DNA of 64,000 bases from Bifidobacterium pluvialisilvae (lineage in GTDB: Bacteria > Actinomycetota > Actinomycetes > Actinomycetales > Bifidobacteriaceae): contig NZ_JAHBBI010000004.1 of NCBI RefSeq assembly GCF_019331695.1, forward strand, positions 168,947-232,946, in the 5' to 3' direction. Both the position numbers and the translations under genes were made by a program. Position 1 is the first letter of the stretch. Every line of letters begins with the position of its first letter. The notes below the pieces were generated by a model, which saw only the letters and a program-made list of their open reading frames with translations, did no database searches and was not told the origin of the DNA. Positions 47,491-57,147 of this stretch are shown piece after piece.

Positions 47491-50409
47491 GTGAACCGAC
47501 AGAATTCTGGCGGCCAGTATCCGAACGGTCAGTATCCGAACGGTCAGAATCCCAATGGTCCGTATGACGGCAATCCCAATGATGGGAGCCGCCATGGCAG
47601 ACATGCCGGGGGGCAGCGTCCCAATCCCGCATATACGAACGGTCGGACTCCGAATCCGGCGGCGGGGCAGGGGAACCCGCCGTATGGCCCGCCGATGACC
47701 CCTCCCCAACAGGGACGTCCTCCATACGGTCAACCGGCCGCATACGGCCAGAGGCAGCCAAACCAGGGGAGCCCGCAGCATGGCATGCCTCAGCGTCCGA
47801 CGCAGCCGGGTCAGGGCGCCCCGCAATACAACGGACCGCGGCGGAACGGGCCGTCCGGACCCGCGCAGTACGGCCGGCCGGTGCCGCCATACCAGACGGG
47901 TCTGCCGCAACAGCCGTATCCGGGAACGCCTCAGCGTCCGCCGTATCCCTCCGTCGGCGATTCCGGCAATGGGGGAGGACGTCGCTCGCGGACGCGCAGG
48001 CCCGGTTCCCGGGCGACGCGCGCATATGCCGCGTCCTCGCCGCAGCCGGCGGCGGCCAAGGCGAAGTCGCGCAGGACGAACATCATCACGCTGGTCGTCG
48101 CCGCCGTCGTGATCATCGCCATGTACGCCACCTACACGTTCTTCACGAACCGTAACGAGCACGGCTATGCCAGCGGCGACATGTCGGTGTACGGCAACAG
48201 CTTCGACACCTCGAAATACGATTTGCAGAAGCCATGGCTCGACACCCCGTCCGACGTCGTGTTCAGTGAGAACATCGGCAAGATGTCGACCATGATGAAG
48301 CTGGACACGGAAGGCGTGACCCAGGACGGCGAGCCCATCGCGGCCGTCTACACCGATCCCGCCCTGACCCAGCGGTACAGCATCAACGTCACGCAGGACA
48401 AGGAGAAGCCCGGCTACGTCAACATCAACGCCGCCAGCTTCGCGCCCTGCGCCAACTACTACGACCCGGGGAAGAAGATACTGCACGCGCAGTCGTTCAC
48501 CGACATCATCAAGAACGACTATTACGTCGGCGACAGCTGCCTCGACCGGCAGCTGGACGACGACTACTTCGCCGGCGACGGCTCGGTGGGCGGCAAGTTC
48601 ATCGGATTCGAACGATACTTCCTCGTCCTCTACTACGGCGAGGACGGCGAGAAGCTCGCCAAGCCCAAGGTCACGTACTTCACCGTCTACGACGACAAGC
48701 ACGATCTCGACACCCCGCAGAACGTCAGGGTCGACGTCGACAAGAAGGGCAACGTCAACGTCAGCTGGAATCCCGTCGAGGGCGCCACGCACTACAACGT
48801 GTATCTCAGGACCGGCGGCAAGATCAAGAGCAAGGACGCCTCCGACCAGGAGAAGAAACGCAACGACACCTCCAGCCAGTCGACGTATCTGCTCGCCAAA
48901 CCCACCAAGAACTCGGTGAACCTCGCCGACTGGGACCCGACCAAGGCGCCCGGATTCGCCGCATACCTCAGCGGCGCGTTCCACAACGTCGAGGAGGAGG
49001 CCAAGAAGGGGCAGGTGTATTCGGACACCCCGATATACCAGAACATGCAGTTCGCCAACCTGTTCAGCGGCGAAAGCGAGGACCAGGGATTCACTCCCGG
49101 CAGCAGCAGCCTGGAGAAGCACCACGCCGAATACCAGCGCACGCTGAGCAACACGAGCCTGCTCGTCGTGGCGTTCGGCGACGACGAAAAGGCGTCCAAC
49201 TCCCAGGTGGCGCAGATCAACATCACGTCGATGCTCTCCCAGGTGCCGCTCGGCCCGGCGTTCAACGCCATGATGGACGATTCGAACGTCAACAAGGAGT
49301 ACATCACCTACCTCACCGTCGCCGACGGCCTCACCAGAATCGTGCCGCGGCGGTACGACTGGTCCACCGCGAAGGTGACGGCCGAGGGCGTGGAGGTCAA
49401 GTTCCATCTCGGCCAGACCAGGATGCAGTCCACCCAGGTGCTCACCGACAAGGGCTCCACGGTCGAGGAGGTCAAGGCCCGCGTCGAGAAGGACACCGAG
49501 ACCGTGCAGGCGTCCGACAAGCAGACCGGCCTCATGGGCGGCGACGGCTCCGGCACCATCGACTGGAACGACGACACGGGAGACATCTCCAAGGCCGTCG
49601 ACATGAGCGGCGTCAACGGATCCATCGAATACGTGAAGTTCATCGCGGCGAACCTCATGCAGGACCGCACGTACATGGACGTCACCAAGTACTACGACCA
49701 GGCCAGCGCACCGACCGCCCAGGACGCCGTGGACGAGGCCGTGGCGCAGAACCCGCTGATCCTGCACACCTACGCCTACTCCGCCACCAAACGCAGCGGC
49801 GACAAGGTGTATCTCAAGGTGCAGTACTATGACGACAGCTACGGGTCGGACACGGCGAACGTGAGGAAGGACCTGAGCGCCAAGGCCGACCAGATCGTGT
49901 CGAAGATCATCACGCCGGGCATGGACGCCAGGGCCAAGGCCACGGCCATCAACCAGTACCTCGTCGACAACTTCGAATACGACTACGCGACCTACCGCAA
50001 TGAGATGCAGACCAACACGACCGGTGGCAAAAGCTTCTACGTGCGGCACAAGAGCAACCAGAACGCCTCCGGCCTGCTCGGCAACTACGCCGGCCAGAAC
50101 CTGAGCGTCACCGTGTGCGCCGGCTACGCCAAGGCGTACAAGCTGCTCGCAGACAAGGCCAAGCTCGACACCGTGTACGTGACCGGCACGGTGAACACCG
50201 GCACCACCAACGGCGGCCACGCATGGAACAAGGTGAAGGTCGACGGCCAGTGGCTGGTGGTGGACTCCACCTGGAACGACTCCGACGGCGGCGCGACGAC
50301 CCGCTACCTGCTGGTCTCCGACAGCAGCGACGTCATCCGCGCCCGCGGCCAGGTGTACGACCACGACGAGATCGTGGACGCCAAGCTCGCCGACTACGGC
50401 ATCAGCTGA
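47491..50409 (+). CDS. membrane-anchored transglutaminase-like surface protein
   Basis: This 972-aa protein starts at GTG 47491 after GGGGGAAGG. Residues 1-190 are a cytosolic Pro/Gly/Asn/Gln-rich tail starting with QYPNG-type repeats and ending in a basic RRSRTRRPGSR patch. One transmembrane helix follows (about 197-217), then an outside region with a fibronectin III-like stretch (TPQNVRVDVDKKGNVNVSW) and a C-terminal transglutaminase core: C876 in TVCAGYAKAYK, H910 in GGHAWNKV and D925 in VVDSTWND. The full triad suggests an active cysteine peptidase or transglutaminase acting on the cell wall or surface proteins. No signal peptide or sortase motif is seen; it is anchored by the single helix. 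Confidence 0.85.
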   Translation: MNRQNSGGQYPNGQYPNGQNPNGPYDGNPNDGSRHGRHAGGQRPNPAYTNGRTPNPAAGQGNPPYGPPMTPPQQGRPPYGQPAAYGQRQPNQGSPQHGMPQRPTQPGQGAPQYNGPRRNGPSGPAQYGRPVPPYQTGLPQQPYPGTPQRPPYPSVGDSGNGGGRRSRTRRPGSRATRAYAASSPQPAAAKAKSRRTNIITLVVAAVVIIAMYATYTFFTNRNEHGYASGDMSVYGNSFDTSKYDLQKPWLDTPSDVVFSENIGKMSTMMKLDTEGVTQDGEPIAAVYTDPALTQRYSINVTQDKEKPGYVNINAASFAPCANYYDPGKKILHAQSFTDIIKNDYYVGDSCLDRQLDDDYFAGDGSVGGKFIGFERYFLVLYYGEDGEKLAKPKVTYFTVYDDKHDLDTPQNVRVDVDKKGNVNVSWNPVEGATHYNVYLRTGGKIKSKDASDQEKKRNDTSSQSTYLLAKPTKNSVNLADWDPTKAPGFAAYLSGAFHNVEEEAKKGQVYSDTPIYQNMQFANLFSGESEDQGFTPGSSSLEKHHAEYQRTLSNTSLLVVAFGDDEKASNSQVAQINITSMLSQVPLGPAFNAMMDDSNVNKEYITYLTVADGLTRIVPRRYDWSTAKVTAEGVEVKFHLGQTRMQSTQVLTDKGSTVEEVKARVEKDTETVQASDKQTGLMGGDGSGTIDWNDDTGDISKAVDMSGVNGSIEYVKFIAANLMQDRTYMDVTKYYDQASAPTAQDAVDEAVAQNPLILHTYAYSATKRSGDKVYLKVQYYDDSYGSDTANVRKDLSAKADQIVSKIITPGMDARAKATAINQYLVDNFEYDYATYRNEMQTNTTGGKSFYVRHKSNQNASGLLGNYAGQNLSVTVCAGYAKAYKLLADKAKLDTVYVTGTVNTGTTNGGHAWNKVKVDGQWLVVDSTWNDSDGGATTRYLLVSDSSDVIRARGQVYDHDEIVDAKLADYGIS
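47515..47559 (+). repeat. 15-bp tandem repeat in the 5' end of the transglutaminase gene
   Basis: Three units, CAGTATCCGAACGGT twice then CAGAATCCCAATGGT, encode QYPNG-QYPNG-QNPNG. Copy number could vary by slippage without shifting the frame. Confidence 0.75.
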
Positions 50410-50421
50410 CATCCATCCTCA

Positions 50422-50443
50422 GGCTCCCCCTCAGAGGGGAGCC
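50422..50443 (+). terminator. hairpin after the transglutaminase gene
   Basis: GGCTCCCC at 50422-50429 pairs with GGGGAGCC at 50436-50443 around a 6-nt loop. It lies 13 nt after the stop. No T-run follows, so termination is only probable. Confidence 0.5.
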
Positions 50444-50519
50444 GTCGGGACCGACCGAGGGAGATCCGCACTCCGCGCCATCTCCTTACGATGCCACGCC
50501 ACGCCGATGTCCAGCCATC

Positions 50520-50528
50520 TGGTAAACT
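50520..50528 (+). promoter_or_regulatory. extended -10 promoter candidate for the str operon
   Basis: TGGTAAACT is an extended -10 (TGN plus TAAACT). No good -35 is seen. A transcript from here would have a leader of about 210 nt before rpsL, with several GC-rich hairpins and no gene. The rest of the 337-bp spacer holds nothing else that I can identify. Confidence 0.4.
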
Positions 50529-50746
50529 ATCTCCTTGTGTGTGCCATTAACGCGGCCTATGTGATCGGCCGTGTTCGAGTGGGACATCCCCGAGTCCGAT
50601 GACGCGAGCCGGTGACGGCGTGCCGAGGACGGAGGGCCATCGGGCCGGTGGACTGTGGCTGGAACATCCGATTCGCGATGTTCTTCGGGCTGCAGTGTGG
50701 CGGCTCCACAGAAGAACAAATTTCCATGTGAATCGGAGAACTTAAG

Positions 50747-51118
50747 TTGCCTACGATTGAACAGCTCGTCCGTAAGGGACGCAAGCCGAAGCCCAAGAAG
50801 TCGAAGACCTTGGCGCTGAAGGGCAGCCCGCTGCGTCGCGGCGTGTGCACCCGTGTCTACACCACCACCCCGAAGAAGCCGAACTCGGCTCTGCGTAAGG
50901 TCGCCCGTGTGCGCCTTTCCTCGGGCATCGAAGTCACCGCCTACATCCCGGGCGAGGGCCACAACCTGCAGGAGCACTCCATCGTGCTCGTGCGCGGCGG
51001 CCGTGTGAAGGATCTTCCTGGTGTGCGTTACCACATCGTGCGTGGCGCGCTCGATACCCAGGGTGTCAAGGACCGCAAGCAGGGTCGTTCCCTGTACGGA
51101 GCAAAGAAGGCGAAGTAA
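50747..51118 (+). CDS. rpsL: 30S ribosomal protein S12
   Basis: This 123-aa protein forms part of the decoding centre. It starts with TTG ([18 protein letters not shown]), with CGGAGAA upstream, which is the only start consistent with family length. The decoding loop [17 protein letters not shown] has wild-type lysines at the streptomycin-related position, and [16 protein letters not shown] is intact. First gene of the str operon; rpsG follows 5 nt later. Confidence 0.98.
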   Translation: MPTIEQLVRKGRKPKPKKSKTLALKGSPLRRGVCTRVYTTTPKKPNSALRKVARVRLSSGIEVTAYIPGEGHNLQEHSIVLVRGGRVKDLPGVRYHIVRGALDTQGVKDRKQGRSLYGAKKAK

Positions 51119-51123
51119 GAGAA

Positions 51124-51594
51124 ATGTCACGTAAAGGACCCGCTAAGAAGCATCAGCTCCTGCCCGATCCGATCTACGGTTCGACGGTGGTTGCCCAGCT
51201 CATCAACAAGATTCTGCTCGACGGCAAGAAGTCGATCGCCGAGGACATCGTGTACTCCGCGCTTGATATGGTCAAGGAGAAGACCGATCAGGAGCCCGTT
51301 TCCGTGCTGAAGCGCGCTCTTGACAACATTCGCCCGAGCCTCGAGGTCCGCTCCCGTCGAGTCGGCGGCGCCACCTACCAGGTGCCTGTCGAGGTCAAGC
51401 CCGGCCGCGCCAACACGCTGTCGCTGCGCTGGCTGACCGACTTCTCCCGCGCCCGTCGCGAGAAGACGATGGCCGAGCGTCTGGCCAACGAGATCCTCGA
51501 TGCCTCCAACGGCCTCGGCGCTTCTGTCAAGCGTCGCGAGGATACTCATAAGATGGCAGAGGCGAACAAGGCCTTCGCCCACTACCGCTGGTAA
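51124..51594 (+). CDS. rpsG: 30S ribosomal protein S7
   Basis: This 156-aa protein nucleates assembly of the 30S head by binding the 3' domain of 16S rRNA. Typical blocks are SRKGPAKKH at the start, [17 protein letters not shown] and [15 protein letters not shown] at the end. The length is normal for the family. It sits between rpsL (5 nt) and fusA (28 nt) in the conserved str order. Confidence 0.98.
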   Translation: MSRKGPAKKHQLLPDPIYGSTVVAQLINKILLDGKKSIAEDIVYSALDMVKEKTDQEPVSVLKRALDNIRPSLEVRSRRVGGATYQVPVEVKPGRANTLSLRWLTDFSRARREKTMAERLANEILDASNGLGASVKRREDTHKMAEANKAFAHYRW

Positions 51595-51622
51595 TCAGTA
51601 GAACGAGAGTTAAGGAAAACTC

Positions 51623-53752
51623 ATGGCACTAGACGTGCTCACGGATCTGCACATGATCCGCAACATCGGCATCATGGCTCACATCGATGCCGGTAAGACC
51701 ACCACCACCGAGCGAATCCTGTACTACACCGGTAAGAACTACAAGATCGGTGAGACGCATGATGGCGCTTCGACGATGGACTTCATGGCTCAGGAGCAGG
51801 AGCGCGGCATCACCATCCAGTCCGCCGCCACCACCTGCTTCTGGAACCGTCAGACCCACAACCCTGACGAGAAGTTCCAGATCAACATCATCGACACCCC
51901 TGGCCACGTGGACTTCACGGCCGAGGTGGAGCGTTCGCTCCGCGTGCTCGATGGCGCCGTTGCCGTGTTCGACGGCAAGGAAGGCGTGGAGCCGCAGTCC
52001 GAGACCGTGTGGCGCCAGGCCGACAAGTACGGCGTTCCGCGCATCTGCTTCATCAACAAGATGGACAAGCTGGGTGCTAACTTCTACTACTCCGTCGACA
52101 CCATCAAGGAGAAGCTGGGCGCGACCCCGCTCGTCGTGCAGCTGCCGATCGGCGCCGAGAACGAGTTCGCCGGCGTCGTCGACCTCATCCGCATGAAGGC
52201 CTACGTCTGGAACGACGTCAAGGATGACATGGGTGCCCACTACGACACCGTCGACATCCCGGATGACCTCAAGGAGAAGGCCGAGAAGTACCGCTCCGAG
52301 CTGATGGACCAGGTCGCCGAGTCCGACGAGGAGCTTCTCGAGAAGTACCTCGACTCCGGCGAGCTCACCGAGGACGAGATCCGCTCCGGCATCCGCAAGC
52401 TCACGATCGCTCGTGAGGCCTACCCGGTGCTCTGCGGCTCCGCCTTCAAGGACAAGGGCGTGCAGCCGATGCTCGACGCCGTGATCGACTACCTGCCGAG
52501 CCCGGAGGACGTCCCCTCCATCGTCGGCTTCGATCCGAGCGACGAGTCCATCGAGATCGACCGCAAGCCGCTGGTCTCCGACCCGTTCTCGGCCCTGGTC
52601 TTCAAGATCTCCACCCACCCGTTCTACGGCAAGCTCGTGTTCGTGCGCGTGTACTCCGGCCAGGTCAAGCCGGGCGACACCGTGCTCGACTCCACCAAAG
52701 GCAAGAAGGAACGCGTCGGCAAGATCTTCCAGATGCACGCCGATAAGGAGAACCCGGTCGATTCCGCCGAAGCCGGCAACATCTACACGTTCGTCGGCCT
52801 CAAGAACGTCACCACCGGTGACTCCCTGTGCGACGAGAAGGCCCCGATCTCCCTCGAGTCCATGACCTTCCCCGATCCGGTGATCGAGGTGGCCGTGGAG
52901 CCGAAGACCAAGGCCGATCAGGAGAAGATGAGCATCGCCCTCGCGAAGCTCTCCGACGAGGATCCGACCTTCCAGGTGAAGACCGACGAAGAGTCCGGCC
53001 AGACCCTGATCTCCGGCATGGGCGAGCTCCAGCTCGACATCATCGTCGACCGTATGCGTCGTGAGTTCAAGGTCGAGTGCAACGTGGGCAAGCCGCAGGT
53101 GGCCTACCGCGAGACCATCCGCAAGGCCGTCATGAACCAGGAGTACACCCACAAGAAGCAGACCGGTGGTTCCGGCCAGTTCGCAAAGGTCCTCATGAAC
53201 TTCGAGCCTCTCGACACCGAAGAGGGCGAGACCTACGAGTTCGTCAACGAGGTCACCGGCGGCCACATCACCAAGGAATTCATTCCTTCGATCGATGCTG
53301 GTGTGCAGGAAGCCATGGAATCCGGCGTGCTCGCCGGCTTCCCGGTGGTGGGCGTCAAGGCGACCGTCACCGACGGCCAGACCCACGACGTCGACTCCTC
53401 CGAAATGGCCTTCAAGATCGCCGGCTCCATGTGCTTCAAGGAAGCCGCTCCGAAGGCCAAGCCGGTCATCCTCGAGCCGATCATGGCCGTCGAGGTCCGT
53501 ACGCCGGAAGAGTACATGGGCGACGTGATGGGCGACATCAACTCCCGCCGTGGCTCCATCCAGCAGATGAGCGACTCCACCGGTGTCAAGGTCATCGACG
53601 CCAAGGTGCCGCTGAGCGAGATGTTCGGCTACATCGGCGATCTTCGTTCGAAGACCCAGGGCCGTGCAATGTTCACCATGCAGATGGATTCCTACGCCGA
53701 GGTGCCGAAGGCCGTCTCGGACGAGATCATCAAGGCCCAGCGCGGCGAGTGA
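51623..53752 (+). CDS. fusA: elongation factor G
   Basis: This 709-aa translational GTPase drives tRNA-mRNA translocation. G1 is AHIDAGKTT, the switch region has [12 protein letters not shown]3 is DTPGHVDF and G4 is NKMDKLGA. Domain IV contains the [10 protein letters not shown] region and SRRGSIQQM. Length and domain order are standard. TTAAGGAAAAC precedes ATG 51623. Codon use is strongly biased, as expected for a highly expressed gene. Confidence 0.98.
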   Translation: MALDVLTDLHMIRNIGIMAHIDAGKTTTTERILYYTGKNYKIGETHDGASTMDFMAQEQERGITIQSAATTCFWNRQTHNPDEKFQINIIDTPGHVDFTAEVERSLRVLDGAVAVFDGKEGVEPQSETVWRQADKYGVPRICFINKMDKLGANFYYSVDTIKEKLGATPLVVQLPIGAENEFAGVVDLIRMKAYVWNDVKDDMGAHYDTVDIPDDLKEKAEKYRSELMDQVAESDEELLEKYLDSGELTEDEIRSGIRKLTIAREAYPVLCGSAFKDKGVQPMLDAVIDYLPSPEDVPSIVGFDPSDESIEIDRKPLVSDPFSALVFKISTHPFYGKLVFVRVYSGQVKPGDTVLDSTKGKKERVGKIFQMHADKENPVDSAEAGNIYTFVGLKNVTTGDSLCDEKAPISLESMTFPDPVIEVAVEPKTKADQEKMSIALAKLSDEDPTFQVKTDEESGQTLISGMGELQLDIIVDRMRREFKVECNVGKPQVAYRETIRKAVMNQEYTHKKQTGGSGQFAKVLMNFEPLDTEEGETYEFVNEVTGGHITKEFIPSIDAGVQEAMESGVLAGFPVVGVKATVTDGQTHDVDSSEMAFKIAGSMCFKEAAPKAKPVILEPIMAVEVRTPEEYMGDVMGDINSRRGSIQQMSDSTGVKVIDAKVPLSEMFGYIGDLRSKTQGRAMFTMQMDSYAEVPKAVSDEIIKAQRGE

Positions 53753-53856
53753 GCCGTGCTTGACCGTCAGTGATGGCGGTCTCAGCCCGCTGCGGCGTCG
53801 TGTCGCCGGCGAACGGTAGAATTTTCTGCTGTGAGCTGGGCGACACGGCGCTAAAG

Positions 53857-53886
53857 TTGGCGAAACTACCGAAAACCCAGTAATAT
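53857..53886 (+). promoter_or_regulatory. tuf promoter
   Basis: TTGGCG at 53857-53862 and TAATAT at 53881-53886, 18-bp spacing, 64 nt before the tuf start. This would allow tuf to be transcribed apart from fusA. Confidence 0.55.
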
Positions 53887-53899
53887 GTAGCGAGTGTCT

Positions 53900-53923
53900 T
53901 GTGCATGGTTTGCACAGGCAAAC
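53900..53923 (+). promoter_or_regulatory. two overlapping hairpins in the tuf leader
   Basis: TGTGCA / TGCACA (53900-53905 with 53911-53916) and GTTTGC / GCAAAC (53908-53913 with 53918-53923) share bases and cannot form together. They lie just after the expected transcription start and before the AGGAGG ribosome site. Confidence 0.35.
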
Positions 53924-53949
53924 TACGAGACGTCCAGGAGGACAAACAC

Positions 53950-55149
53950 ATGGCAAAGGAAAAGTACGAGCGTACTAAGCCGCACGTTAACATTGGTACC
54001 ATTGGCCACGTCGATCACGGTAAGACCACCCTGACCGCCGCCATCTCCAAGGTGCTGCACGAGGAGTACCCGGATGTCAACCCGGAGTACGACTTCAACC
54101 AGATCGACTCCGCCCCTGAAGAGGCCGAGCGCGGTATTACCATCAACATCGCCCACATCGAGTACCAGACCGCGAAGCGTCACTACGCTCACGTGGACTG
54201 CCCGGGCCACGCCGACTTCGTGAAGAACATGATCACCGGTGCCGCCCAGATGGATGGTGCCATCCTCGTTGTGGCCGCCACCGACGGCCCGATGGCCCAG
54301 ACCCGCGAGCACGTGCTGCTCGCCCGTCAGGTCGGCGTCCCGAAGATCCTGGTCGCCCTGAACAAGTGCGATATGGTCGACGATGAGGAGCTCATCGAGC
54401 TCGTCGAGGAAGAGGTCCGCGACCTCCTCGAGGAGAACGGCTTCGACCGCGACTGCCCGGTCATCCACACCTCCGCCTACGGCGCTCTGCACGACGACGC
54501 TCCGGACCACGAGAAGTGGGTCCAGACCGTCAAGGACCTCATGGACGCCGTCGACGACTACATCCCGACCCCGGTTCACGACCTCGACAAGCCGTTCCTG
54601 ATGCCGATCGAGGACGTCTTCACCATCTCCGGTCGTGGTACCGTCGTCACCGGCCGTGTCGAGCGTGGCCAGCTGGCCGTCAACTCCCCGGTCGAGATCG
54701 TCGGCATCCGCCCGACCCAGAACACCACCGTCACCTCCATCGAGACCTTCCACAAGACGATGGACTCCTGCGAGGCTGGCGACAACACCGGTCTGCTCCT
54801 CCGTGGCCTCGGCCGTACGGACGTCGAGCGTGGCCAGGTTGTGGCTGCTCCGGGCTCCGTGACCCCGCACACCAAGTTCGAGGGTGAGGTCTACGTCCTC
54901 ACCAAGGATGAGGGTGGCCGTCACTCGCCGTTCTTCTCCAACTACCGTCCGCAGTTCTACTTCCGCACCACCGACGTCACCGGCGTCATCACCCTGCCGG
55001 AAGGCGTCGAGATGGTTCAGCCTGGCGATCACGCCACCTTCACGGTCGAGCTGATCCAGCCGGTCGCCATGGAAGAGGGCCTCACCTTCGCTGTGCGTGA
55101 AGGCGGCCACACGGTCGGTTCAGGTCGAGTCACCAAGATCCTCGGCTGA
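53950..55149 (+). CDS. tuf: elongation factor Tu
   Basis: This 399-aa GTPase carries aminoacyl-tRNA to the ribosome. G1 is GHVDHGKTT, the effector region [13 protein letters not shown]3 DCPGHADF and G4 [11 protein letters not shown] 53950 follows CCAGGAGGAC; an in-frame ATG at 53899 would add a non-family extension. It ends in a strong hairpin. Codon use is highly biased. Confidence 0.98.
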   Translation: MAKEKYERTKPHVNIGTIGHVDHGKTTLTAAISKVLHEEYPDVNPEYDFNQIDSAPEEAERGITINIAHIEYQTAKRHYAHVDCPGHADFVKNMITGAAQMDGAILVVAATDGPMAQTREHVLLARQVGVPKILVALNKCDMVDDEELIELVEEEVRDLLEENGFDRDCPVIHTSAYGALHDDAPDHEKWVQTVKDLMDAVDDYIPTPVHDLDKPFLMPIEDVFTISGRGTVVTGRVERGQLAVNSPVEIVGIRPTQNTTVTSIETFHKTMDSCEAGDNTGLLLRGLGRTDVERGQVVAAPGSVTPHTKFEGEVYVLTKDEGGRHSPFFSNYRPQFYFRTTDVTGVITLPEGVEMVQPGDHATFTVELIQPVAMEEGLTFAVREGGHTVGSGRVTKILG

Positions 55150-55190
55150 TTTCATCAACCGAAATCCTGCGCTTAGCCTAGCTGCGTAAC

Positions 55191-55224
55191 ACGAAGCCCC
55201 GAGCCGAAAGGCCCGGGGCTTCGT
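55191..55224 (+). terminator. strong hairpin after tuf
   Basis: ACGAAGCCCCGAGCC (55191-55205) pairs with GGCCCGGGGCTTCGT (55210-55224) around GAAA with one mismatch. There is only a weak T-rich tail (CGTATCT). Confidence 0.75.
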
Positions 55225-55242
55225 CGTATCTCCGCGCTTTTG

Positions 55243-55286
55243 GCCCCGCTGGCGGGGGCTGTCATGCGGAGCATGACTGGGGGTGG
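55243..55286. repeat. GC-hairpin repeat family, single unit upstream of the DUF559 gene
   Basis: Stem GCCCCGCTGGCGGGGGC, then TGTCATGCGGAGCATGAC and TGGGGGTGG, ending 70 nt before the DUF559 start. Confidence 0.85.
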
Positions 55287-55356
55287 CTGGTATGCTATAT
55301 GGCAAAGCGGGGAGAAATGAAAACGGGGGAGACCTTGACCAACGAAAGGTGTCTCC

Positions 55357-55713
55357 ATGCTTCCCTATAACAAGGCCAACGTGCCGCTTGCGAGAGAACT
55401 CCGCGCCAATGCCACGCCGTGGGAACGAAGGCTGTGGCATGGATTTCTTCGCAATCATCATCTGCGTTGGCAACGTCAGAAACCCATCCTCGACTACATT
55501 GTCGATTTCTACTGCGATAAGGCCAAGCTCATCGTCGAGCTCGACGGCGGCGGCCATTATACGCCTGAGCAGCATCGCAAGGACCAGTCACGTACGGATG
55601 ACCTTGACGACCTGGGTCTCATGGTGCTGCGCTATACAAACATCGATGTCGATCGTCATTTCCAAGCCGTCTGTGACGATATCGACGCTCGAATTGAGCA
55701 GCGCATGCGCTGA
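55357..55713 (+). CDS. DUF559 (Vsr-like endonuclease fold) protein
   Basis: This 118-aa protein is nearly all DUF559: ARELRANATPWERRLWHGFLR, YIVDFYCDKAKLIVELDGGGHY and DDLGLMVLRYTNIDVDRH. The D-x(n)-E-x-D/G pattern corresponds to the PD-(D/E)XK/Vsr-like catalytic region. The family is often fused to or found near mobile and repair genes; the reaction is not established. ATG 55357 follows GAAAGGTG. The gene is flanked on both sides by GC-hairpin repeat units (four within 700 bp), the densest cluster in the window, interrupting the tuf-efp spacing. Confidence 0.85.
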   Translation: MLPYNKANVPLARELRANATPWERRLWHGFLRNHHLRWQRQKPILDYIVDFYCDKAKLIVELDGGGHYTPEQHRKDQSRTDDLDDLGLMVLRYTNIDVDRHFQAVCDDIDARIEQRMR

Positions 55714-55725
55714 GCAGGTGCCCGA

Positions 55726-55823
55726 CCACCCTCAGTCCGCCTTGCGGCGGCCAGCTCCCGCCGGCGGGAGCGCTCTTGGCCCCCGCTCGCGGGGGCTGTC
55801 ATGCGAAGCATGACTGGGGGTGG
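55726..55823. repeat. GC-hairpin repeat family, two inverted units
   Basis: The first unit, CCACCCTCAGTC...GCTCCCGCCGGCGGGAGC, runs 55726-55771. The second, GCCCCCGCTCGCGGGGGC...GACTGGGGGTGG, ends at 55823. It starts 12 nt after the DUF559 stop. Confidence 0.85.
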
Positions 55824-55883
55824 CTGGTGCGGCGAGTATTTGTTGCGCTGGAAATCTGGGTTGGCGCATCAGGTGCCCGTCGG

Positions 55884-55929
55884 CCACCCTCAGTCCGCCT
55901 TGCGGCGGCCAGCTCCCGCCGGTGGGAGC
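55884..55929. repeat. GC-hairpin repeat family, single unit
   Basis: CCACCCTCAGTCCGCC...GCTCCCGCCGGTGGGAGC, almost the same as the first half of the 55726 element, including the preceding CAGGTGCCCG. This points to a local duplication of about 60 bp. Confidence 0.85.
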
Positions 55930-55959
55930 GGGACACGGCGCTGTTTATACGTTATGGCA

Positions 55960-55965
55960 TAATAT
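55960..55965 (+). promoter_or_regulatory. -10 box candidate for efp
   Basis: TAATAT in GGCATAATATACAAGG, 53 nt before the efp start, in an AT-rich stretch. No clear -35 partner is visible. Confidence 0.35.
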
Positions 55966-56018
55966 ACAAGGCTAAATTTGAGCTTTGCCTATTTTGATAT
56001 ATGAAAAGGTGAGTAATC

Positions 56019-56582
56019 GTGGCACAGACCAGCAATGACATCAAGAACGGTTCCGTCATCAACCTCGACGGCCAGCTGTGGACCGTCATCAAGTTCCAGC
56101 ATGTGAAGCCGGGCAAGGGCCCCGCCTTCGTGCGCACCACCATCAAGAACGTGCTCTCCGGCAAGATCGTCGACAAGACCTTCAACGCGGGCATGAAGAT
56201 GGAATTCGAGACCGTCGACAACCGCACCCTGCAGTACTCCTATGACGACGGCGACAACTTCGTCTTCATGGATATGACCACCTACGACCAGATCCTCATC
56301 CCGAAGACCCTCGTCGGCGACGACGCCAAGTTCCTGCTCGAAGGCACCGACTGCATCGTCAGCTTCCACGACGGCACGCCGCTGTCCGTCGAACTGCCGG
56401 CCTCCGTCATCCTGACGATCACCCACACCGAGCCGGGCCTGCAGGGCAACCGCTCCAACGCCGGCACCAAGCCCGCCACCGTCGAGACCGGCGCCGAGAT
56501 TCAGGTCCCGCTGTTCATCAACGAGGGCGAGAAGGTCAAGGTCGACACCCGCGACGGTTCCTACCTCGGCCGCGAAAACTGA
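56019..56582 (+). CDS. efp: elongation factor P
   Basis: This 187-aa three-domain protein rescues ribosomes stalled on proline runs. It starts at GTG 56019 with AAAAGGTGAG upstream. The loop that reaches the peptidyl centre reads PGKGP with K33 at the tip. This is the symmetric PGKGP loop described for an actinobacterial EF-P group that works without lysine modification, and no modification enzyme gene is nearby. nusB follows after 36 nt and is probably co-transcribed. Confidence 0.97.
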   Translation: MAQTSNDIKNGSVINLDGQLWTVIKFQHVKPGKGPAFVRTTIKNVLSGKIVDKTFNAGMKMEFETVDNRTLQYSYDDGDNFVFMDMTTYDQILIPKTLVGDDAKFLLEGTDCIVSFHDGTPLSVELPASVILTITHTEPGLQGNRSNAGTKPATVETGAEIQVPLFINEGEKVKVDTRDGSYLGREN

Positions 56583-56618
56583 TCAATCAGACCGACCAAC
56601 CGCATTAAAGGAATCTTC

Positions 56619-57080
56619 ATGGCACGTTCCACCGCCCGCAAGAGGGCTCTGAACACGTTGTATGAAGCTGACGAGAAGGGACAGGACATCCTGTCCCTTC
56701 TTGCTGAGCGCATCGAACACCCCGGCGCGCAGACGCCGCTTCCCGACTACGCCGTCGAGATCATCCGCGGCGTCGCCGAGCACGAACGGGACATCGACGA
56801 CCTCATCGGGGAATGCTCGAACCGATGGAACGTCTCCCGCATGCCCGTCGTGGACCGTAACATCATGCGCGTCGCCACATGGGAGATCGTCTACAACGAC
56901 GACGTCCCCACCGGCGTCGCCATCGACGAGGCGCTGTCGCTCGCCAAGACGCTGTGCGACGCGGACTCGCCGAACTTCATCCACGGTCTGCTGACCGCCG
57001 TCGCCACCAAGGCCGACGAGCGTCGTTCGGCGGAACCGGAAGCAACAACCAAGCAAACAGAAGAAACAGAAGAAGAGTAG
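56619..57080 (+). CDS. nusB: transcription antitermination factor NusB
   Basis: This 153-aa protein binds boxA RNA with NusE for rRNA antitermination. Family blocks are ARSTARKRALNTLYEAD, PVVDRNIMRVATWEI and GVAIDEALSLAKTLCDADSPNFIHGLLTAV. The last 20 residues are a Glu/Thr-rich tail. ATG 56619 follows AAAGGAATC. The coding region contains a perfect 24-bp palindrome at 56676-56699. An rRNA leader with a boxA-like motif lies at the right edge of the window. Confidence 0.96.
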   Translation: MARSTARKRALNTLYEADEKGQDILSLLAERIEHPGAQTPLPDYAVEIIRGVAEHERDIDDLIGECSNRWNVSRMPVVDRNIMRVATWEIVYNDDVPTGVAIDEALSLAKTLCDADSPNFIHGLLTAVATKADERRSAEPEATTKQTEETEEE

Positions 57081-57147
57081 TCACCGGTCCAGCCACGTGC
57101 CCCGTGGTAAGGTGATTACGGAATAATCCGCTGTTAAGGGGGATTTA

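Noticed and set aside
50557..50850. tRNA or small ORF in the str operon leader
   Set aside because: GC hairpins are present, but no cloverleaf, TPsiC motif or credible coding frame was found.
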